Source of the DNA: Actinomycetes bacterium
GTDB taxonomy: Bacteria > Actinomycetota > Actinomycetes > Actinomycetales > Cellulomonadaceae
Length of the DNA stretch: 6,473 nt
Assembly: GCA_023430425.1 (NCBI GenBank)
Contig: JAEZAR010000041.1
Span: 1-6,473, forward strand
Reading direction: 5' to 3'
Below the pieces are notes generated by a model. The model worked only from the letters and a program-made list of their open reading frames with translations, ran no database searches and was not told the origin of the DNA. Below, one piece after another: positions 1 through 5,422 of the stretch. Position 1 is the stretch's first letter, and each line of letters starts with the position of its first letter. The position numbers and the translations under genes were made by a program.

Positions 1-1
1 G

Positions 2-709
2 GAGACCTCCGCGCAGACGGGTGTGGTCGCGGCGGCCGCGGAGCAGGTGAGCCGCAACGTCCAGGCGGTCGCCGCCGGGGCCGAGCAGATGGGCGCCTCC
101 ATCCGCGAGATCGCGCAGAACGCGCACGAGGCCGCGCGGGTCGCCGAGCAGGCCACGACCGTCGCCGCGAGCACGAACGACCAGGTCGCCCGGCTCGGCT
201 CGAGCTCGCGGGAGATCGGGGACGTGGTCAAGGTCATCACGAGCATCGCCGAGCAGACGAACCTGCTGGCGCTGAACGCGACGATCGAGGCGGCGCGGGC
301 GGGCGAGGCCGGCAAGGGCTTCGCGGTCGTGGCCGGGGAGGTCAAGGAGCTGGCGCAGGAGACCGCGCGGGCGACCGAGGACATCGCCCGGCGCGTGGAG
401 GCGATCCAGGCCGACACCGAAGGCGCCATCGCCGCCATCGGTGAGATCTCCGGCGTCATCGCCCGGATCAACGACTACCAGCTGACGATCGCCTCGGCCG
501 TGGAGGAGCAGACCGCGACGAGTAACGAGATGGCCCGCGGGGTCGCCGAGGCCGCCACCGGCACCGGCGAGATCGCGGCCACCATCACCGGGGTCGCGAC
601 GGCGACGGCGACCGCCAGCGAGGTCCTCGCGCAGATGGACGCGTCGGTGGCCGAGCTCGCCCGGATGGCCGAGGACCTGCGGGTCCGCGTCGCGGCGTTC
701 ACGGTCTGA
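2..709 (+). CDS. Methyl-accepting chemotaxis protein, C-terminal signalling domain (5' partial)
   Basis: This is the cytoplasmic end of a chemoreceptor that controls the CheA kinase through CheW. The reading frame is open to the left edge, so the sensor, membrane and HAMP parts lie outside the window; 235 residues are visible. The hairpin tip that contacts CheA/CheW is unmistakable: [20 protein letters not shown] (244-303), followed by [19 protein letters not shown]. Long Ala/Glu/Gln-rich coiled-coil arms flank it and hold the likely methylation sites, including [12 protein letters not shown] in the returning arm. The protein stops at VAAFTV straight after the coil, with no linker and no NWETF-like CheR/CheB-tethering pentapeptide. 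The stop lies 2 bp before cheB, so the two are probably cotranscribed. Family assignment is secure; the stimulus sensed cannot be known from this fragment. Confidence 0.97.
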   Translation, partial: ETSAQTGVVAAAAEQVSRNVQAVAAGAEQMGASIREIAQNAHEAARVAEQATTVAASTNDQVARLGSSSREIGDVVKVITSIAEQTNLLALNATIEAARAGEAGKGFAVVAGEVKELAQETARATEDIARRVEAIQADTEGAIAAIGEISGVIARINDYQLTIASAVEEQTATSNEMARGVAEAATGTGEIAATITGVATATATASEVLAQMDASVAELARMAEDLRVRVAAFTV

Positions 710-711
710 GC

Positions 712-1793
<1,082 letters not shown>

Positions 1794-1797
<4 letters not shown>

Positions 1798-2597
1798 GCA
1801 TCACCGCGGAGAGCTTCGGCTACGTCGCCGACCTCGTGCGCCGGCGCAGCGGGATCGTGCTCGAGCCGGGCAAGGAGTACCTCGTCGAGGGCCGCCTGCT
1901 GCCGCTCGCGCGCGCCGCGGCCGCGGCCGACGTCGACGCGTACCTGCGGGCGCTGCGGACGGCTCCCCGCCACGACCACCTGGAGTCCGTCGTGGCGGCG
2001 CTCACGACGAACGAGACGTCCTGGTTCCGGGACGCGGAGCCGTTCCGCGCGCTCGTCGAGCGCGTCGTGCCGGAACGCGGGCCCGCCCTGCGGATCTGGT
2101 CGGCCGCGTGCTCCACCGGCCAGGAGCCGTACTCCATCGCGATGACGCTCGCCGACGCGGTGCCGCCGGGTGGCCTGCGGATCCTCGCCACCGACCTGTC
2201 CGGGCCCGTGCTCGAGCGGGCGCAGCGGGGCAGGTACTCCCAGCTGGAGGTCAACCGCGGCCTGCCGGCGACCATGCTCGTGCGGCACTTCGCCCGCGTG
2301 GGTGCCGAGTGGGAGGTGGACCCGCTGCTGCGTGCGCAGGTCACCTTCGCGCGGCACAACCTCCTCGAGCCGACGCCGCAGGGCCCCTTCGACGTGGTGT
2401 TCCTGCGCAACGTGCTCATCTACTTCGACCTGGCGACCAAGCAGGAGGTCCTGGCCCGGGTGCAGCGCGTGCTGCGCCCGGGCGGGTACCTCGTGCTCGG
2501 GGCCGCCGAGACCACCGTGGGCATCGACGACACCTGGGAGCGGGTCCCGGTCGGTCGCGGCGCCCTGTACCGCCGGGACATGCGGAGGGCAGCATGA
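1794..2597 (+). CDS. cheR: CheR, chemotaxis protein-glutamate O-methyltransferase
   Basis: CheR transfers methyl from S-adenosylmethionine to receptor glutamates, opposing CheB. I chose the GTG that overlaps the cheB stop (GTGA). It gives 267 residues beginning with the family's N-terminal helical domain (FGYVADLVRRRSGI, then K27 and GRLLPL). An upstream ATG at 1683 would add 37 Gly/Ala/Arg-rich residues read through cheB and is not credible. A GGGGG run 7 bp upstream could serve as a weak ribosome site. Family motifs are TTNETSWFRD (71-80, where Phe is commoner than Trp), the SAM-binding WSAACSTGQEPYS (102-114), ATDLS around D134, and RNVLIYFD (205-212). The beta-subdomain between about 166 and 191 looks about four residues shorter than in E. 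coli CheR, as in pentapeptide-independent enzymes. This fits the untethered MCP upstream. Confidence 0.96.
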
Positions 2598-2977
2598 GGG
2601 CACTGGTCATCGACGACTCGCGGACGATGCGGCGGATCATCACCGGCATCCTGCGACCGCTCGGCTTCGACATCGTCGAGGCGGCCCACGGGCAGGAGGC
2701 CCTCGACGCGCTCGAGGCCGGCCTGGAGGTCGAGCTCGCCTGCGTGGACTGGAACATGCCGGTCCTGGACGGCCTGAGCTTCGTCACTGCCGTGCGACGG
2801 GAGCGCCGGTGGCGCGACATGACGCTCGTCGTGGTCACGACGGAGAGCGAGCAGTCCCAGATCGTCCGGGCCCTGGCGGCCGGCGCGCACGAGTACGTCA
2901 TCAAGCCGTTCACCCCGGAGGCCATCCGGGACAAGCTCCAGCTGCTCGGGCTGGTCGGACTGCAGGAGTCGGCATGA
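2594..2977 (+). CDS. cheY: CheY-type single-domain response regulator (first copy)
   Basis: This is a stand-alone receiver of 127 residues, probably phosphorylated by CheA and then bound by the flagellar motor switch. Visible residues are the Mg-binding pair D7/D8, phospho-acceptor D52 (VDWNMP), T82 (VVTTES), Y101 and K104 (YVIKPFT). Y101 sits where E. coli CheY has its switch residue Tyr106, so this copy has the complete set expected of a motor-binding CheY. The start overlaps the cheR stop (ATGA), with a strong GGAGGG at 2584-2589. The phosphatase gene cheX follows with another ATGA overlap. Of the two cheY genes here, I judge this the likelier motor output, by inference from Y101 alone. 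Confidence 0.95.
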   Translation: MRALVIDDSRTMRRIITGILRPLGFDIVEAAHGQEALDALEAGLEVELACVDWNMPVLDGLSFVTAVRRERRWRDMTLVVVTTESEQSQIVRALAAGAHEYVIKPFTPEAIRDKLQLLGLVGLQESA

Positions 2978-3462
2978 CCTTCGACCTGGACATCGAGGTG
3001 TTCGAGGACACCGACCCCGTCTACGTGATCGCCACGGAGGTGTTCGCGGCCATGGTGGACGGCGAGCCGGGCCACGTGCGCCCCTGGTGCGGGCCGGATC
3101 CCGTGCCCGTGGAGGAGCTGCACGCCTGGGTGGACGTCAACGGGACGATGGCGGGGCGGGTGCTGCTCTCGACGGAGCTGGCCACCGCCGTCGAGCTCAC
3201 GCGCGCCCTGCTGGGGCTGGACCCCGCCGAGCGCGTCGGCGACGCGGACATCGTGGACGCGCTCGGCGAGGTCGCCAACGTGGTGGGCGGGAACGTCAAG
3301 GCGCTGGTGCCGGACCCCGGCGTGCTCACGCTCCCCGAGGTCGCGCACGTGCGGCCGGACACCCATCCCGACGACCTGCTCCACGCGCTGTCGCTCGACT
3401 GGCGCGGCCGCCCGCTGGCGATCAGCCTGTGGCGGCTCTCCCCCGGAAGGACGCCCCGATGA
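2974..3462 (+). CDS. cheX: CheX-type CheY-phosphate phosphatase
   Basis: This 162-residue protein matches the CheC/CheX/FliY phosphatase fold. It carries the D-x3-E-x2-N motif at D95, E99, N102 (DALGEVANVVGGNVK), the acid and amide used to hydrolyse CheY-P. The GGNVKAL continuation is characteristic of CheX. A conserved proline follows at P121 (LTLPEV); the spacing from N102 is 18 residues, slightly shorter than the usual about 21-22. Only one motif copy is present, as in CheX rather than in CheC, which has two. The start overlaps the upstream cheY stop (ATGA) with AGGAG at 2964-2968, five bases before the ATG. It should act in the cytoplasm to terminate the CheY-P signal, taking the place of CheZ. 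Which of the two CheY proteins is its substrate cannot be told. Confidence 0.85.
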   Translation: MTFDLDIEVFEDTDPVYVIATEVFAAMVDGEPGHVRPWCGPDPVPVEELHAWVDVNGTMAGRVLLSTELATAVELTRALLGLDPAERVGDADIVDALGEVANVVGGNVKALVPDPGVLTLPEVAHVRPDTHPDDLLHALSLDWRGRPLAISLWRLSPGRTPR

Positions 3463-3821
3463 AGGTCCTCGTCGCCGACGACAGCCGCGTGATGCGGCAG
3501 ATCGTCATCCGGACGCTCCGCCAGGCCGGCTACGACTGGTGGGAGATCAGCGAGGCGCCCGACGGCCGGGCCGCGTACGAGGCGGTGGTCGCCGACCCGC
3601 CCGCCCTCGTGCTCTCCGACTGGAACATGCCCGAGATGACGGGCATGGAGCTGCTCGAGAGCCTGCGCGCCGCGGGCGTCGACGTGCCGTTCGCGTTCGT
3701 CACGTCGGAGGGGTCGGCGGAGATGCGGGCCCAGGCGGAGGCCGCCGGCGCGCTCTTCCTCATCGCCAAGCCCTTCACGGCGGACGTGTTCCGCGACACC
3801 ATCGACCCCTACCTGGAGTGA
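3459..3821 (+). CDS. cheY: CheY-type single-domain response regulator (second copy)
   Basis: A second stand-alone receiver, 120 residues. It has D7/D8, phospho-acceptor D54 (SDWNMPEMTG), T82 (FVTSEGS) and K104 (AKPFT), so phosphorylation should be intact. It shares the DDSRxMRxI start, the DWNMP loop and KPFT with the first cheY copy, suggesting ancient duplication. It differs at the switch position: three residues before the conserved Lys is L101, not Tyr, although F100 lies next to it. It may be a phosphate sink, a partner of the neighbouring phosphatase-like proteins, or a regulator with a different target. The start overlaps the cheX stop (ATGA), with GGAAGGA at 3445-3451 seven bases upstream. 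Family certainty is high; role certainty is low. Confidence 0.94.
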   Translation: MKVLVADDSRVMRQIVIRTLRQAGYDWWEISEAPDGRAAYEAVVADPPALVLSDWNMPEMTGMELLESLRAAGVDVPFAFVTSEGSAEMRAQAEAAGALFLIAKPFTADVFRDTIDPYLE

Positions 3822-3823
3822 CG

Positions 3824-4309
3824 ATGACGACCACGCCCCTGCCCGCCGCCTTCGACGTCCGCGAGCTGCTGGCGAGCCTCCTCGGGCGCGACGTGGAGGC
3901 CGAGGTCGTCACCGGCGTCGTCGACCCGCACAAGCACCCGGGGGCGCTGGTCGGCGCCTACGTCGACGACGCCCTGAGGCTCCGGGCGCTCGTCGTCGCC
4001 GACCTCGCCCTCACCGCGTACGCCGGCGCCGCGATCGCCCTCATGGGTGTGCGCGTCGCGGAGGACGTGGTGCGCTCCGAGCTGCTCTCGCCGGTGCTGT
4101 ACGACAACGCGGCGGAGATCCTCAACGTCGCAGCCTCGCTGTTCAACGCCGACGGCGCACCCCACGTGCGCCTGTACGAGGCGTACGCGCCCCGCGAGGT
4201 GCTGCCGCCGGACGTCGACAGGTGGGTGCTCGCGCAGGGCGCGCGGCTGAGCCTCGAGCTCACGGTCGCCGGGTACGGCACCGGGCGGATGTCGGTCCAG
4301 GTCGTCTGA
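3824..4309 (+). CDS. Divergent CheX/CheC-like protein, putative CheY-P phosphatase
   Basis: This 161-residue protein is not obvious at first sight. Its centre reads YDNAAEILNVAASLFN, with D94, E98 and N101 in exact D-x3-E-x2-N spacing, the phosphatase motif of the CheC/CheX/FliY family. The stretch before it (ALMGVRVAED...) also lines up with ALLGLDPAER before the motif in the cheX gene two places upstream. The conserved proline after the motif appears replaced (VRLYEAY where CheX has LTLPEV). I therefore infer a diverged CheX-like domain: an active second phosphatase, or a protein that binds CheY-P or the motor switch. I chose ATG 3824 because GGAG at 3815-3818 is five bases upstream; GTG 3818, overlapping the cheY stop, would add two residues. 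It is last in the operon, directly after the second cheY. Confidence 0.75.
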   Translation: MTTTPLPAAFDVRELLASLLGRDVEAEVVTGVVDPHKHPGALVGAYVDDALRLRALVVADLALTAYAGAAIALMGVRVAEDVVRSELLSPVLYDNAAEILNVAASLFNADGAPHVRLYEAYAPREVLPPDVDRWVLAQGARLSLELTVAGYGTGRMSVQVV

Positions 4310-4334
4310 CCTCCGCCGGGCCGTCGGGGCGGCG

Positions 4335-4994
4335 TCAGTGCGTCGGGACGTACTGCCAGTGCCAGGGCTCGCGCGCCACGTTCTCGACGAAGCCGAAGCG
4401 GCCCGCGTTCTGCCGCATCCACGTCTGGGCCGCGTGGTCCAGACGGAGGTCGACGGCGATCCCCCAGCCGTGCTTGCTCGTGCCCGGGGTCGCGGCCAGC
4501 CCGCCCTGGGAGTACAGGCCCTTGCGGCGCACCAGGTCGACCTGCGTCTCGTAGGTGCGGTACGAGTCGGTGATCCCGATGGTCACGCCCTCGGTCCGCG
4601 CCGTCGCGAGCAGCGCCTCCAGCGAGCGGGCCGCGGGCGCCCACAGTCGGTGCGACGTGCCGGCGACCTCGCTGAGCGCCGCGGCCGGCACCTTCCCGTT
4701 GCCGTACCCCTTGAGCTCGACGGGCACGCCGCCCGCGTCGACGAGGGCCCGGCCGGAGCCGACCTCGGCCGCCGCGGCGCCGGGGGCCGCGGGGCCGGTC
4801 AGACCGGTGAGGGACCCGAGGGCCACCGGCGACGCCGTGGCCGGGGACGTGGTCGGGCGCAGCTCGGCCAGGACGGCCTCGCCCAGGACCGTGGCGAACG
4901 AGGGGCCCGGGCGCGACACCTGGGCGATGCGGGACTGGATGTGCGCGATCCGTGAGTCGATGGCGGCGATCGCCCCGATGCCCACCTCGCCCAC
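4335..4994 (-). CDS. M15-family D-Ala-D-Ala carboxypeptidase-like peptidoglycan peptidase
   Basis: A VanY/M15-type zinc peptidase that should cleave peptidoglycan stem peptides. The catalytic domain occupies about residues 90-219. It has SYRTYETQ (144-151, substrate-binding Arg146), SKHGWGIAVDL (173-183; zinc ligands H175 and D182) and EPWHWQYV (209-216; catalytic E209, zinc ligand H212). The N-terminus (IDSRIAHIQSRIAQV, then SFATVLGEA) precedes an Ala/Pro/Thr/Gly-rich linker. It resembles cell-wall hydrolases of actinobacterial flagellar clusters as I recall them, which suggests a FlgJ-like role in opening the wall for the flagellum. There is no signal peptide or membrane helix, so export would need another route. 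I chose GTG 4994 because GGGAGG lies about eight bases upstream; GTG 5003 and 4985 are also possible, and ATG 5168 would run through the riboswitch DNA. It is convergent with the chemotaxis operon. Confidence 0.9.
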   Translation of the reverse strand: MGEVGIGAIAAIDSRIAHIQSRIAQVSRPGPSFATVLGEAVLAELRPTTSPATASPVALGSLTGLTGPAAPGAAAAEVGSGRALVDAGGVPVELKGYGNGKVPAAALSEVAGTSHRLWAPAARSLEALLATARTEGVTIGITDSYRTYETQVDLVRRKGLYSQGGLAATPGTSKHGWGIAVDLRLDHAAQTWMRQNAGRFGFVENVAREPWHWQYVPTH

Positions 4995-5094
4995 GCTGCC
5001 CACCTCCCGCGCCGGGCCTGCCCGGCACCCGTCCGATCGACACCCCGCCGGGTGACGTGAGGCACCGCGCGCCGCCGAGCGCGGGCGAGCGGGT

Positions 5095-5122
5095 GAAAAG
5101 GGGCCGTGGGCTGCGGCGATCG
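5095..5122 (+). promoter_or_regulatory. Candidate flagellar-sigma (sigma-28/FliA-like) promoter
   Basis: GAAA at 5095-5098 and GGCGATCG at 5115-5122, 16 bases apart, loosely match the sigma-28 pattern TAAA-N15-GCCGATAA (5 of 8 in the -10 box). Transcription from it would begin near 5130 and include the downstream inverted repeat and riboswitch. The match is imperfect and the region is very GC-rich, so chance resemblance is possible. An alternative start is a housekeeping-type -10 TACCCT at 5157-5162, with no good -35. Confidence 0.25.
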
Positions 5123-5140
5123 GGTGAAGCCCTGTCCGGC

Positions 5141-5160
5141 GGTGGGGGGCGTCCCCTACC
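5141..5160. repeat. 8-bp inverted repeat with 4-base loop (operator or leader hairpin)
   Basis: GGTGGGGG and CCCCTACC flank a GCGT loop. All eight positions pair, seven as Watson-Crick pairs and one as a G-T wobble (5144 with 5157). It ends five bases before the closing helix of the riboswitch. As RNA it would be a very stable hairpin in the leader; as DNA it could be an operator overlapping the possible -10 at 5157-5162. There is no T-run after it, so it does not look like an intrinsic terminator. Confidence 0.55.
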
Positions 5161-5165
5161 CTGGG

Positions 5166-5263
5166 CATGTCAGCGACAAGGGCAAACCCGCCGCGAGACG
5201 GGGACGCAAAGCCACGGGACCCTCGAGGTCAGCCGGGCCACCGAACGAAGGATGGCTGCCATG
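5166..5263 (+). ncRNA. Cyclic di-GMP class I (GEMM-I) riboswitch
   Basis: This RNA aptamer binds the second messenger c-di-GMP. The hallmark segments are in order and correctly spaced: AAGGGCAAACC (5178-5188), a hairpin capped by a GCGA GNRA tetraloop (5187-5203), GGGACGCAAAGCC (5201-5213), and the tetraloop-receptor hairpin. The latter is built from GCC/GGC, CGG/CCG and GACC/GGTC arms with a CTCGA loop, ending in AGCCGGGCCACCGAA (5231-5245). A closing helix can form between 5166-5174 (CATGTCAGC) and 5255-5263 (GCTGCCATG): eight pairs and one T-C mismatch. Its 3' strand contains the ATG of the 53-residue ORF, so ligand binding should hide the start codon. That predicts lower translation at high c-di-GMP, which is inference. 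The only + strand gene it can serve is that small ORF. Confidence 0.93.
5248..5252 (+). promoter_or_regulatory. Ribosome binding site of the riboswitch-controlled ORF
   Basis: AAGGA lies eight bases before ATG 5261, a good spacing. This favours ATG 5261 over the in-frame ATG at 5252, which overlaps this same motif. The site falls between the aptamer's conserved CACCGAA end and the 3' strand of the closing helix. In the folded RNA it would be next to, rather than inside, the helix that covers the start codon. Confidence 0.65.
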
Positions 5264-5422
5264 GGCGAGCCTGCTGGTGCGGACCGCACCCCCTACGACG
5301 CTCCCGTGGAGCGCACCGAGACCGTCGCCCTGCCGCCGGCGATGCTCGCGCGGCTGGCGTCGCTCGCCAGCGAGCTGGCCTACGTGCCCTTCATCCCGCA
5401 GCAGTCGCGGGTGACCGTCTGA
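5261..5422 (+). CDS. 53-residue protein of unknown function under c-di-GMP riboswitch control
   Basis: I do not recognise this protein. It starts at ATG 5261, eight bases after AAGGA, immediately below a c-di-GMP riboswitch, which is the main reason to believe it is a real gene. The first 20 or so residues are polar and Pro/Asp/Glu/Arg-rich. They are followed by a short amphipathic-looking stretch, LPPAMLARLASLASELAYV (24-42), and a tail PFIPQQSRVTV. There is no signal peptide, transmembrane segment, Cys pair or known motif. A small regulator or protein-binding peptide is possible but unsupported. No + strand gene follows: the stop codon abuts the stop of the convergent gene. The riboswitch therefore controls this ORF alone, or the RNA also acts as antisense to its neighbour's 3' end. 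Confidence 0.7.
   Translation: MGEPAGADRTPYDAPVERTETVALPPAMLARLASLASELAYVPFIPQQSRVTV

Noticed and set aside
4310..4334. Possible bidirectional terminator between the chemotaxis operon and the M15 gene (CCGCC at 4313-4317, GGCGG at 4328-4332)
   Set aside because: The stem is only five pairs with a ten-base loop and no T-run on either strand, which is easily found by chance in such GC-rich DNA.
5004..5168. N-terminal extension of the M15 peptidase to ATG 5168
   Set aside because: The added 58 residues are Arg/Gly/Pro/Ser-rich with no signal peptide, would cross the divergent promoter region, and GTG 4994 has a good ribosome site.
5252..5254. ATG at 5252 as the start of the small ORF
   Set aside because: It overlaps the AAGGA motif, leaving no spacing for ribosome binding, whereas ATG 5261 is eight bases away.
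4952..5260. Upstream extension of the 53-residue ORF through the riboswitch
   Set aside because: The frame is open but runs through the structured aptamer and promoter region as Arg/Pro-rich junk. AAGGA and ATG 5261 give a proper start.
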